This document shows, piece after piece, positions 44,900-53,539 of a stretch of DNA of 64,000 bases. Origin of the DNA: Hwangdonia seohaensis. GTDB taxonomy: Bacteria; Bacteroidota; Bacteroidia; Flavobacteriales; Flavobacteriaceae. Below the pieces are notes generated by a model. That model was not told the DNA's origin. It worked only from the letters and a program-made list of their open reading frames with translations, and made no database searches. Numbering within the stretch: the first letter of the stretch is position 1; the number at the start of each line of letters is the position of its first letter. The stretch spans positions 682,001-746,000 of the forward strand of contig NZ_JAVSCK010000002.1 of NCBI RefSeq assembly GCF_031932625.1. Reading direction: 5' to 3'. A program made the position numbers and the translations under genes.

Positions 44900-45171
44900 C
44901 TGAATTTCTTAAAACTAGACACCTAAGTTATAAAATACGAAAACATTGGGTTTTGTGCGAAAAAAAAATATGAATTCCTTTACAGAAATCAAAGATTTGC
45001 TATCTTAGTGCACACATAATAGATATATAGTTAATATTAATTATATATGATTGTTGTTTGCAATGCGGGAAAAAACAAAAACAGTAAATTGAATTAGATA
45101 ATCCGTAATCTGCTTAATTTCTTTCAATAAAAAGCCTGCAATTTTGTGGTATAAAATCACAAACAATTGAA

Positions 45172-45639
45172 ATGGCAAATTCAAAATTAGTTTCTTTCGA
45201 ACTTTCACACTTCTATCCAAATATAGAACTTCAAAAATTCTGGGAGTTTTTCGTTGACTACAAATGGTATTCTCAATCCGAAATTATGGCGGGAGAAATT
45301 GTTGTCGTTAAAGAAGGCACAGACCATCCACAAGGCTTGGGAACTGTAAGAAAAATTTTGATTGGAGATATAAACCTTACCGAAGATATCGTTGGTTTTG
45401 ACCCACCAAATTATTTCAGTTATGCTGTACACGAAGGAGGTATGCCTGTAAATAAATACCAGGGCGAATTTTTCTACGAATCGAAGAATGGCGGAATGTT
45501 ATGGAAATACAAAGGAAGCTTTGAGCCAAAATATTTCGGTACAGGTTGGTTTTTTAAATGGTTTCTAAAGTCAAGAATGAAATCACAATTACCTGTTTGG
45601 CAGAAAGGATACAATGCCTATCACAATGTAAATGTTTAA
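45172..45639 (+). CDS. SRPBCC-family protein
   Basis: 155 residues. ASKLVSFELSHFYPNIELQKFWEFFVDYKWYS followed by strands (GLGTVRKILIG, NYFSYAV, GGMLWKYKGSF) fits the START/SRPBCC helix-grip fold that holds hydrophobic ligands. First of a five-gene run ending at 48075; 24-bp gap to the next gene. Ligand unknown. Confidence 0.82.
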   Translation: MANSKLVSFELSHFYPNIELQKFWEFFVDYKWYSQSEIMAGEIVVVKEGTDHPQGLGTVRKILIGDINLTEDIVGFDPPNYFSYAVHEGGMPVNKYQGEFFYESKNGGMLWKYKGSFEPKYFGTGWFFKWFLKSRMKSQLPVWQKGYNAYHNVNV

Positions 45640-45663
45640 AGAATAAACGCAAAAAAAATTAAA

Positions 45664-46068
45664 ATGGAAAATTTAAAAAACAATGAAGCTAATAGAGTGT
45701 TAGCACAGAAAGTAATAGAAGCAATTAGTAATGATAATTGGGAATACGTAAATGAAGTTTTTGCAGAAGATGCTATTGTTTGGGTAGCTGGTAGTATGCC
45801 AATTTCAGGCACACATACCAAAGATTTTGTAATCGTAGCTGGTAAAAGAACAAGAGAAGGTTTTCCCGAAGGACTGAGCCTTAAAACAAAAGCTATGACA
45901 GTAGAAGGAAGTCGAGTTGCCATTGAAGCCGAATCTCTTGGAAATCATATTAGTGGTAAAACCTACAATAATCATTTTCATATTCTAATGGAAATAAAAG
46001 ACGAAAAAGTTTGTACTTGGAAAGAATATATGGATACTATGCACGCAAATGAGGTCTTTTTTGGATAA
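45664..46068 (+). CDS. NTF2-like (SnoaL-type) protein
   Basis: 134 residues with the cone-shaped NTF2 fold: helices with WEYVNEVFAEDAIVWVAGSMPISG, then strands YNNHFHILMEIKDEKVCTWKEYMDTMHA. SnoaL-type members act on polyketides or are ligand-binding; this one probably works with the SRPBCC and reductase-like neighbours. Confidence 0.85.
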   Translation: MENLKNNEANRVLAQKVIEAISNDNWEYVNEVFAEDAIVWVAGSMPISGTHTKDFVIVAGKRTREGFPEGLSLKTKAMTVEGSRVAIEAESLGNHISGKTYNNHFHILMEIKDEKVCTWKEYMDTMHANEVFFG

Positions 46069-46111
46069 ATAATGCAAAGACTTTTTAAATACAAATTATT
46101 ATCTTAACAAG

Positions 46112-47017
46112 ATGGAAGAATTTAGAGAAATAAAATCAATTAGTCAGATGCATCACCTTTTAGGATTGAATAAGCCTATGCATCCTGCTATTTCATTGGT
46201 AAATATGAAGGATATTAAACTCACTAAAGAACTGTTCAACCAAAAATACATTTGGGATTTTTATATGATTTCTTTAAAATTCGAGAATTGTGAACTTCAG
46301 TATGGCAGGCAATACTATGATTTTGAAGAAGGCACTTTAGTCTTTAGTTCACCTGGACAAGTATTCGAAGCAAAAAAACAACCTAAAACATTAAATGAAA
46401 ACGGTTGGGCCTTATACTTTCATTCAGATTTAATTCAAAAATCTGATTTAGGCAAGAACATAAAATCATATGGATTCTTTTCTTATAAGTCCAATGAAGC
46501 ATTGCATCTATCGGAAAAAGAAAAGAAAAAAATTTCGCGATGCATTGAGGCAATAGAAGACGAATGTCAGCAAAATATAGACAAACATAGTCAAACCGTC
46601 ATTGTTTCTAATTTGGAATTATTACTCAACTATTGTAATCGATTTTACGACCGTCAATTTTATACGCGAAGTACACACCAACAGGATGTTGTAGAAAAAA
46701 TCGAAGAATTATTGGTCGATTTCTTTAATTCGGACAATTCCATACAACAAGGGATTCCAACCGTAAAATTTTGTGCAGACCAAGTGAATCTTTCACCAAA
46801 CTATTTGAGTGATTTACTGAAAAAAGAAACAGGAAAGAATACACAAGAGCATATCCATTTTCACCTTATTGAAAAAGCCAAAAATCTATTATTGTCATCA
46901 AATGCATCCGTAAGTGGTATTGCATACGATCTAGGTTTTGAATATCCTCAGTCCTTTGGAACCCTTTTTAAAAAGAAAGTTGGCATGTCGCCAAACAAAT
47001 ACAGACAATTAAATTAA
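46112..47017 (+). CDS. AraC-family transcriptional regulator
   Basis: 301 residues. The N-terminal part (1-170) is a cupin-like ligand domain (FEEGTLVFSSPGQVFE). The C-terminal AraC domain (about 200-301) has two helix-turn-helix units: VKFCADQVNLSPNYLSDLLKK and VSGIAYDLGFEYPQSFGTLFKKKVG, ending PNKYRQLN. It sits in the middle of the set and probably controls it in response to the small molecule that the neighbours handle. Confidence 0.93.
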   Translation: MEEFREIKSISQMHHLLGLNKPMHPAISLVNMKDIKLTKELFNQKYIWDFYMISLKFENCELQYGRQYYDFEEGTLVFSSPGQVFEAKKQPKTLNENGWALYFHSDLIQKSDLGKNIKSYGFFSYKSNEALHLSEKEKKKISRCIEAIEDECQQNIDKHSQTVIVSNLELLLNYCNRFYDRQFYTRSTHQQDVVEKIEELLVDFFNSDNSIQQGIPTVKFCADQVNLSPNYLSDLLKKETGKNTQEHIHFHLIEKAKNLLLSSNASVSGIAYDLGFEYPQSFGTLFKKKVGMSPNKYRQLN

Positions 47018-47034
47018 TTCTAAAATAAAAATCA

Positions 47035-47400
47035 ATGGTGAAATATTTAACCTTCGCAAAGCGAAAAGACGGAATGTCGCACGAAGATTTTGCAAACTAC
47101 TACGCAAACCAACATACACCTTTATGTGTTGAACTTCTTCCTATTTTAAAAAAATGTACCATAAGAAGAAATTTTCTTCTGGGTAACCAGATAATTTACC
47201 CTCAAGGCTTTTCAGGAGAATTGGAATATGATGTAGTAACAGAATCTATTTGGTCTGACCCAGAGGCTTTCAATCAATTTCTAGAAGATATTAATAACAC
47301 AGAAATTCAGGCAAAGATCAATGAAGACGAAAAGAACCTTTTTAAACCAGGCTCTATTCGAGTAGTTATGGTTGAAGTTTCCGAACATAAAAACGAATAA
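47035..47400 (+). CDS. EthD-type dimeric alpha-beta barrel protein
   Basis: 121 residues. KYLTFAKRKDGMSHEDFANYYANQHTPLCVELLP is the EthD signature (tryptophan/polyketide-degradation type). Possible role as a cyclase or monooxygenase helper; no catalytic residue can be assigned. 17 bp after the regulator gene. Confidence 0.82.
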   Translation: MVKYLTFAKRKDGMSHEDFANYYANQHTPLCVELLPILKKCTIRRNFLLGNQIIYPQGFSGELEYDVVTESIWSDPEAFNQFLEDINNTEIQAKINEDEKNLFKPGSIRVVMVEVSEHKNE

Positions 47401-47406
47401 CTTGTT

Positions 47407-48075
47407 ATGAAAGTTATACTAACAGGTTCAACTGGTATGGTAGGCAAGGGAGTTTTGTTGGAATGTATAGATAATGAAACAGTTGAAAAGGTTTTATTAA
47501 TCAACAGAAACCCAATTGACATTTCTCATCCCAAGATAAAAGAAATTTTGCATCAGGATTTTACAAATTTCAACAACATTAAAGCAGAATTCAAAGACTA
47601 TGATGCTTGTTTTCATTGTATGGGCGTATCGTCAGCTGGTATATCTGAAGAAAGATATTATAAACTCACTTATACAATTTCTGAAGCACTAGCTAATGCA
47701 ATTTATAGTGTAAATCCTAATATACTTTTTACATATGTTTCAGGTGCAGGAACAGACAGTTCTGAGCAAGGTAACTCAATGTGGGCAAGAGTAAAAGGCA
47801 AAACCGAAAATTTTATTTTAAACAAAGGTTTTAAGGATGCTTATGCGTTTAGACCAGGAGCTATTTTACCTGAACGTGGTGTGAAATCTAAAACTAAACT
47901 GTATAATTTTTTCTATGTTATCACTAAACCCATTTTTCCTTTATTAAAAAGAATGAAGTCAGTAACAACCACTTCTAGAATTGGGCGAGCAATGATTAAT
48001 TTAGACAATAACCCTCATCCCCTAAAACATTTGGAAGGTGCTGATATAAATAAGATTGCCAAAATAATAGTATAA
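47407..48075 (+). CDS. NAD(P)-binding epimerase/reductase-like protein
   Basis: 222 residues. Rossmann GSTGMVGKG (7-15), then LLINRNPID (cofactor 2'-phosphate region) and YVSGAGTDSSEQG. Resembles HTATIP2/short NAD-dependent epimerases. No typical YxxxK is seen, so catalysis is uncertain. Starts 6 bp after the EthD gene. Confidence 0.85.
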   Translation: MKVILTGSTGMVGKGVLLECIDNETVEKVLLINRNPIDISHPKIKEILHQDFTNFNNIKAEFKDYDACFHCMGVSSAGISEERYYKLTYTISEALANAIYSVNPNILFTYVSGAGTDSSEQGNSMWARVKGKTENFILNKGFKDAYAFRPGAILPERGVKSKTKLYNFFYVITKPIFPLLKRMKSVTTTSRIGRAMINLDNNPHPLKHLEGADINKIAKIIV

Positions 48076-48220
48076 ATGCACAGCACACAACAAAGAACTG
48101 AGTTAAAAAACAAGCCGTTTTAAGCTATTTGTGAAACATGGTTTTCTTCAAAGGGCTAACCGTTCCAAAAAACAAAACAGCGCAATGGTTAAAACCGGAG
48201 TTAGCAAACACCTGCGTTAG

Positions 48221-48298
48221 GGATTGCAGAGGAAAGCCCACAGCGCCTTTTTTGGCGCGAGGACTTGCAACGTAAAGCCCGACCCTTGGGTAACGCCC
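48221..48298. repeat. Dispersed GGAAAGCCC repeat
   Basis: GGATTGCAGAGGAAAGCCC, hairpin GCGCC-TTTTTT-GGCGC (48243-48258) and GTAAAGCCCGACCC. Related to 36581 and 62795. The rest of the 48076-48376 gap has nothing else. Confidence 0.5.
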
Positions 48299-48376
48299 AA
48301 AACTTTTCGTAATAAGAGCCTGCTTAAATCTATCATTTCCGTTTTATATTATTATTTTAGTTGAAAATTTTAAAAC

Positions 48377-49465
48377 ATGGCAAAAAAGCGCATTCTTAAT
48401 AAAAAATCGATAGACTTTTTAGAAACATATTTAAACAACGCCGCCCCAACCGGCTACGAATGGACAGGGCAAAAATTGTGGATGGACTACCTAAAACCTT
48501 ATGTGGATGAGTTTATTACCGATACTTACGGCACTGCGGTTGGTGTAATAAATCCGAAGGCAAAATACAAAGTGGTTATTGAAGGACATGCCGATGAAAT
48601 TTCGTGGTACGTGAATTACATAAGCGACAACGGATTGATTTACGTGATTAGAAACGGCGGTAGCGACCACCAAATTGCGCCGAGTAAAATTGTAAATATC
48701 CACACCAAAAAGGGCATTGTTAAAGGTGTTTTTGGTTGGCCGGCCATCCATACGCGCAATAAAGCTAAAGAAGAAGCACCAAAACCAGATAATATTTTTA
48801 TTGATTGCGGTTGCAAAACCAAGGAGGATGTTGAAAAGCTGGGTGTGCACGTGGGCTGCGTAATTACCTATCCGGACGAATTTCATATTTTAAATAAAGA
48901 TAATTTTGTTTGTCGCGCTTTAGATAACCGCATGGGTGGTTTTATGATTGCCGAAGTGGCGCGATTGCTTAAAGAGAATAAAAAAGAACTGCCTTTTGGA
49001 TTGTACATTACCAATTCCGTTCAAGAGGAAATTGGTTTGCGCGGTGCGGAAATGATTACCCACACCATTAAACCCAATGTGGCCATTGTTACCGATGTTA
49101 CGCACGACACCACTACCCCGATGATTGAAAAGAAAAAAGAAGGTCATCTGGAATTGGGCAAAGGTCCCGTTATAGCTTATGCGCCAGCGGTACAGCAAAA
49201 ACTGCGCGATTTAATTACCGAAACCGCCGAGGCCAAAAAGATACCTTTCCAACGTTCGGCACTCTCAAGAGCCACCGGCACCGACACCGATGCTTTTGCT
49301 TATAGCAATGGTGGCGTTGCTTCAGCATTAATATCGTTACCTCTGCGCTACATGCACACCACGGTAGAAATGGTGCATAGAGACGATGTGGAAAACGTGA
49401 TAAAACTAATTTACGAAACGCTACTTAAAATAAAAGACGGGGAAACGTTTTCGTATTTTAAATAA
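48377..49465 (+). CDS. M42-family metallopeptidase
   Basis: 362 residues. Dinuclear metal-site residues of M42 are visible: His71 and Asp73 (EGHADEISW), Asp183 (RALDNRMGG), Glu217/Glu218 (SVQEEIGLRGA), Asp240 (VTDVTHD) and His about 330 (YMHTTVEMVH). A tetrahedral (TET) aminopeptidase or endoglucanase-like member acting on peptides in the cytoplasm. No signal peptide. Stands alone. Confidence 0.93.
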   Translation: MAKKRILNKKSIDFLETYLNNAAPTGYEWTGQKLWMDYLKPYVDEFITDTYGTAVGVINPKAKYKVVIEGHADEISWYVNYISDNGLIYVIRNGGSDHQIAPSKIVNIHTKKGIVKGVFGWPAIHTRNKAKEEAPKPDNIFIDCGCKTKEDVEKLGVHVGCVITYPDEFHILNKDNFVCRALDNRMGGFMIAEVARLLKENKKELPFGLYITNSVQEEIGLRGAEMITHTIKPNVAIVTDVTHDTTTPMIEKKKEGHLELGKGPVIAYAPAVQQKLRDLITETAEAKKIPFQRSALSRATGTDTDAFAYSNGGVASALISLPLRYMHTTVEMVHRDDVENVIKLIYETLLKIKDGETFSYFK

Positions 49466-49553
49466 GCAGAATAAGATTAAAATGTCCGGTTGAACGCAGT
49501 GGATTACTTTTGAAACATACGGACTGCGGCCAACCTAACATAAACTCTATGTC

Positions 49554-50705
49554 ATGCAACATCAGAAACAATTATTTGATATTCCTGAGGATATAACGTA
49601 TTTGAACATTGCGAGCCAATCGCCTGCTTTCAAATCGATTTATGAAGCTGGATTAGAAGGTTTAAAACAAAAAAATAGGCCTTATGACATTAGGGTTTCT
49701 GATTATTTTGAACCGGTTATCGAGCTTAAAAAACTATTTGCAGAATTGATTGATGCCAATGATTTTAATCGCATTGCTACCATGCCATCGGTATCTTACG
49801 GTATGGCAACCGTTGCGAATAACATAGTTTTAAAGGAACATGATGAGATTTTAATTATTGACGAGCAGTTTCCCAGCAATGTTTATTCCTGGCAAAAATT
49901 AGCCAAAAAATACCATGCTAAAATAAAAACGGTGAGCGCTCCAAATACGGAAACCAATCGTGTTAAGCTTTGGAACGAAGCCATTTTAAACGCTATAAAC
50001 AGCAATACCGCTGTAATTGCTATGGGAAACATCCATTGGTCCAACGGCAGTTTGTTCGATTTAAAAACGATTAGCAATAAAGCAAAACAACACGCTGCGC
50101 TTTTAATTATTGATGGATCGCAATCGGTTGGTGCGTTACCTTTTTCGGTAAAAGACATTAAGCCAGACGCCCTTATTTGCGCTGGTTACAAATGGCTTTT
50201 TGGCCCTTACGGATGTGCCTATGGGTATTTTGGCGAATACTTTGATAATGGAAATCCGATTGAAGAAAATTGGTCGAACCGATTAGATAGCGAAAACTTT
50301 GCTGGACTTACTAATTATCAACGGGAATACAAACCGTTGGCCAATCGTTATTCGGTTGGTGAAAGCGGAAATTTTATCTACGTGAAAATGCAAATTGAAG
50401 CTTTAAATCAAGTTTTGGAATGGACGCCAAAAAGGATTCAAGGTTATTGTAAAGATATTTCTGCTGAAGCCGTAAAAGAATTGAAAAACCTAGGTTGTAT
50501 CATTGAAGACGACCATTACAGAACACACCACCTATTTGGAATTAAACTACCAAAAGAATTAAATCTTGATGCTTTAAAGAAAGACTTATTCAGTAAAAAT
50601 ATTTTTGTGTCGTTTCGTGGTAATTACATCAGGATTTCTTGCCATTTGTTTAATACGGCAGAGGATTTTAAACCGCTTGTTGCTTGTATAGCTTCACATT
50701 TATAA
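49554..50705 (+). CDS. PLP-dependent class V aminotransferase-fold protein
   Basis: 383 residues. DYFEPVIELKKLFAELI, PSVSYGMATVANN, VAMGNIHWSNGSLFD, IDGSQSVGALPF and the PLP Lys213 (ICAGYKWLFGPYG) mark a class V (NifS/kynureninase-like) enzyme. The exact reaction cannot be set; similar proteins are often called cysteine desulfurase-like. Starts a two-gene operon with the NUDIX gene (9 bp apart). Confidence 0.88.
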   Translation: MQHQKQLFDIPEDITYLNIASQSPAFKSIYEAGLEGLKQKNRPYDIRVSDYFEPVIELKKLFAELIDANDFNRIATMPSVSYGMATVANNIVLKEHDEILIIDEQFPSNVYSWQKLAKKYHAKIKTVSAPNTETNRVKLWNEAILNAINSNTAVIAMGNIHWSNGSLFDLKTISNKAKQHAALLIIDGSQSVGALPFSVKDIKPDALICAGYKWLFGPYGCAYGYFGEYFDNGNPIEENWSNRLDSENFAGLTNYQREYKPLANRYSVGESGNFIYVKMQIEALNQVLEWTPKRIQGYCKDISAEAVKELKNLGCIIEDDHYRTHHLFGIKLPKELNLDALKKDLFSKNIFVSFRGNYIRISCHLFNTAEDFKPLVACIASHL

Positions 50706-50714
50706 AGTAAAAAC

Positions 50715-51269
50715 ATGGAGGAATTTATTGATATCGTTACAAAACAAGGCGAACCAACGGGTAAGTCTGTACTCAAATCAATCATCCACCAAAAAGGCCA
50801 TTACCACAATACGGCCCATGTTTGGTTTTACACTCAATATAGACATATTTTATTAGCGCAACGTTCGGCAAAAAAAACCATTTGCCCGCTATTGTGGGAC
50901 GTCTCTGTTGCCGGACATGTTGATGCCGGCGAAACTATAAAACAAGCTGCTATTCGTGAAACCAAAGAAGAAATTGGATTGGATATTTCTGAATGCGATT
51001 TGAATAGAATTGGTGTTTTTGAATGTTTTCAATCTTATGAAAATGGCATTGTCGACAACGAATTTCATCACGCATTTATCTGCGAATTAAGCGTTTCAAT
51101 TGACGAATTAACGCCTCAAAAAGACGAAGTTGAAGCCTTAAAACTCGTTTCTTTTGATGATTTCAACAACCTTATTGACAGCATAAACACAAATAACAAT
51201 CACTTTGTGGCGTCAAATAGATCGTATTACGAAACTGTATTTCAAAACATTTTACAGGCCATTGCCTAA
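50715..51269 (+). CDS. NUDIX hydrolase
   Basis: 184 residues. The complete Nudix box GHVDAGE-(7)-RETKEEIG (67-88) carries the metal-binding Glu residues. FIDIVTKQGEPTGKSVLKS and the following HNTAHVWFY match YfcD/IDI-like Nudix proteins that act on nucleoside or isoprenoid diphosphates. Substrate unknown. Confidence 0.9.
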   Translation: MEEFIDIVTKQGEPTGKSVLKSIIHQKGHYHNTAHVWFYTQYRHILLAQRSAKKTICPLLWDVSVAGHVDAGETIKQAAIRETKEEIGLDISECDLNRIGVFECFQSYENGIVDNEFHHAFICELSVSIDELTPQKDEVEALKLVSFDDFNNLIDSINTNNNHFVASNRSYYETVFQNILQAIA

Positions 51270-51353
51270 CTTCCTTTCACTTAAATTCGGCTTCTAAAAA
51301 AATAAACCAGCTTATAATATTGCTTATATTTACAACTAATCAATTTGTAAACT

Positions 51354-51839
51354 ATGGGTCAAACCTTCAAAACCAACGTCAATAATACCTTCGATTTTGA
51401 AATCAATCAAGAAGCTGTTTCAAAACTTGATGCCATTCAAATTTCAGACTCTGAATTTCATGTTATTCATCATCATAAATCATATAAAGTCGATATTCAA
51501 GAATCAAATTTTAACAACAAAACATATCAAGTAAAAGTTAACAACAACAGGTATAACATAAATATTTTCAACGATTTAGATATTTTGATAAAAGAGATGG
51601 GTTTTGCAATAGGCTCAACAAAACACGTCAATTCCATTAAAGCGCCCATGCCCGGTTTAATTCTGGAAATACAGGTTAAAGAAAATCAAGAAGTTAAAGA
51701 GAACGACACCTTGCTTATTCTTGAAGCTATGAAAATGGAAAACATAATTACCTCGCCACGAGATGGGATAATTAAATCGATTACTGCAAGCCAAGGTGAC
51801 GCTGTAGAGAAAAATCAGTTGTTAATTGAATTCGAATAA
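51354..51839 (+). CDS. Biotin carboxyl carrier protein of acyl-CoA carboxylase
   Basis: 161 residues. The C-terminal biotinyl domain (about 90-160) has PMPGLILEIQV and the biotin site EAMKMEN with Lys127; the N-terminal half is the usual linker/BT-like part. It swings carboxybiotin between the two partners encoded downstream (52044 and 53540). Separated from the biotin carboxylase gene by 204 bp carrying two inverted repeats. Confidence 0.92.
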   Translation: MGQTFKTNVNNTFDFEINQEAVSKLDAIQISDSEFHVIHHHKSYKVDIQESNFNNKTYQVKVNNNRYNINIFNDLDILIKEMGFAIGSTKHVNSIKAPMPGLILEIQVKENQEVKENDTLLILEAMKMENIITSPRDGIIKSITASQGDAVEKNQLLIEFE

Positions 51840-51848
51840 ATGAAAAGC

Positions 51849-51925
51849 AGCCACGAATACACGAATATTTAATGACACCATTTTACTATCAAAAAAATGT
51901 AATTCAATATTCGTGAATTGATGGC
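51849..51925. repeat. Inverted repeat in carboxylase operon gap
   Basis: Arms of 20 bp (51849-51869 and 51906-51925) containing ACGAATATT in opposite orientation, about 17 of 20 paired. Confidence 0.55.
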
Positions 51926-51960
51926 TTTTACGCATAATGCACAAGTATCCAAAATAATTT

Positions 51961-51987
51961 CCTGCAAGGTTTTAAAAACCTTGTAGG
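51961..51987. repeat. AGGTTTTAAAAACCT palindrome
   Basis: CCTGCAAGGTTTTA-AAAACCTTGTAGG, related in core to the palindrome between pyrG and yidC (60841). Confidence 0.6.
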
Positions 51988-52043
51988 TTTAAAGTATAAA
52001 ACTATTTTCCTCCTTCGAGGAAATGAAATAAATATATTTTTTA

Positions 52044-53483
52044 ATGAAAAAAATATTAATTGCAAACCGAGGCGAAATAGCCATTAGAGTGATGAAGACC
52101 GCTCAAAAAATGGGACTAAAAACAGTTGCTGTTTTTTCTACGGCCGATAGAAATGCGCCCCATGTTAAATTTGCAGACGAAGCCGTTTGCATTGGCGATC
52201 CACCTTCAAATCAATCGTATTTACGAGGCGATAAAATTATAGAAGTTGCCAAACAGCTTAAGGTCGACGCCATTCATCCGGGATATGGTTTTTTAAGTGA
52301 AAATGCCGATTTTGCCGAATTGTGCGAAACAAACAACATCATCTTTATTGGTCCAAAATCAAAAGCCATTAAAATGATGGGCAGTAAACTGGCTGCCAAA
52401 GAAGCTGTAAAACAATACAACATCCCCATGGTTCCCGGAATTGATGAAGCCATTACCGATGTTGAAAAAGCAAAAGCCATCGCTGAAGAAATCGGTTTTC
52501 CAATATTGATAAAGGCCTCAGCTGGCGGGGGCGGAAAAGGTATGCGCGTGGTTGAAAAAGAAAGCGATTTAGAGTCGCAAATGAAGCGCGCTATTAGTGA
52601 AGCGACTTCGGCTTTTGGCGATGGTTCCGTTTTTATAGAAAAATATGTGAGTTCGCCGCGTCATATTGAAATTCAAATTGTAGCCGACAGCCATGGTAAT
52701 ATTTTACATTTTTTTGAACGTGAATGCAGTATCCAACGGCGTCATCAAAAGGTGGTTGAAGAAGCACCATCATCTGTTTTAACCCCTGAATTAAGAGAAA
52801 AAATGGGTGAAGCCGCCATTAAAGTCGCTCAATCCTGTGATTATTTAGGCGCTGGAACTGTTGAGTTTTTATTGGATGAAAACCATAATTTCTATTTCTT
52901 GGAAATGAATACGCGTTTGCAAGTAGAACATCCGGTTACCGAATTAATTTGTGGTGTCGATTTGGTTGAACTTCAAATTCGCGTGGCTCGCGGTGAAGCC
53001 CTTCAAATCAATCAAAAAGATTTAAAAATAAAAGGGCATGCTTTGGAATTACGGGTTTATGCCGAAGATCCTTTAAACGATTTTTTACCAAGTGTGGGCA
53101 CTTTAGAAACGTACAAACTGCCCATAGACAAAAACATTCGTGTCGATAATGGTTTTGAAGAAGGTATGGAAATACCTATTTATTACGACCCGATGCTTGC
53201 CAAATTAATTACTTACGGAAAAACCCGGGAAGCCGCTATCCAGCTTATGATTGAAGCCATAGAAAATTATCATGTTGAAGGCGTTCAAACCACATTGGCG
53301 TTTGGTAAATATGTGTGTGAGCATGAAGCGTTTCGTTCCGGAGATTTCGATACGCATTTTGTAAAAAACCATTACGCGCCTGCGGCATTACAAAAAGCAA
53401 CTGAAAATGAAGCTAAAATCGCTGCACTGATTGCTTTAAAGCAGTATTTAAAAGACCAAAAACAATTACGATTGCCAAATTAG
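52044..53483 (+). CDS. accC: Biotin carboxylase subunit
   Basis: 479 residues. IAIRVMKTAQKMG N-lobe, ATP-grasp with ASAGGGGKGMR (about 160-170), ERECSIQRRHQKV and EMNTRLQVEH catalytic motifs, and a C-terminal domain. It carboxylates biotin using ATP and bicarbonate. Because the next gene is a PccB-type carboxyltransferase, the complex is an acyl/propionyl-CoA carboxylase more likely than housekeeping acetyl-CoA carboxylase, so the symbol is only by homology. Confidence 0.93.
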   Translation: MKKILIANRGEIAIRVMKTAQKMGLKTVAVFSTADRNAPHVKFADEAVCIGDPPSNQSYLRGDKIIEVAKQLKVDAIHPGYGFLSENADFAELCETNNIIFIGPKSKAIKMMGSKLAAKEAVKQYNIPMVPGIDEAITDVEKAKAIAEEIGFPILIKASAGGGGKGMRVVEKESDLESQMKRAISEATSAFGDGSVFIEKYVSSPRHIEIQIVADSHGNILHFFERECSIQRRHQKVVEEAPSSVLTPELREKMGEAAIKVAQSCDYLGAGTVEFLLDENHNFYFLEMNTRLQVEHPVTELICGVDLVELQIRVARGEALQINQKDLKIKGHALELRVYAEDPLNDFLPSVGTLETYKLPIDKNIRVDNGFEEGMEIPIYYDPMLAKLITYGKTREAAIQLMIEAIENYHVEGVQTTLAFGKYVCEHEAFRSGDFDTHFVKNHYAPAALQKATENEAKIAALIALKQYLKDQKQLRLPN

Positions 53484-53539
53484 TCACAGTTTTCAGACGC
53501 AGTTTTCAGAGTTATACGCTCAACAACAAAAGATAAAAT

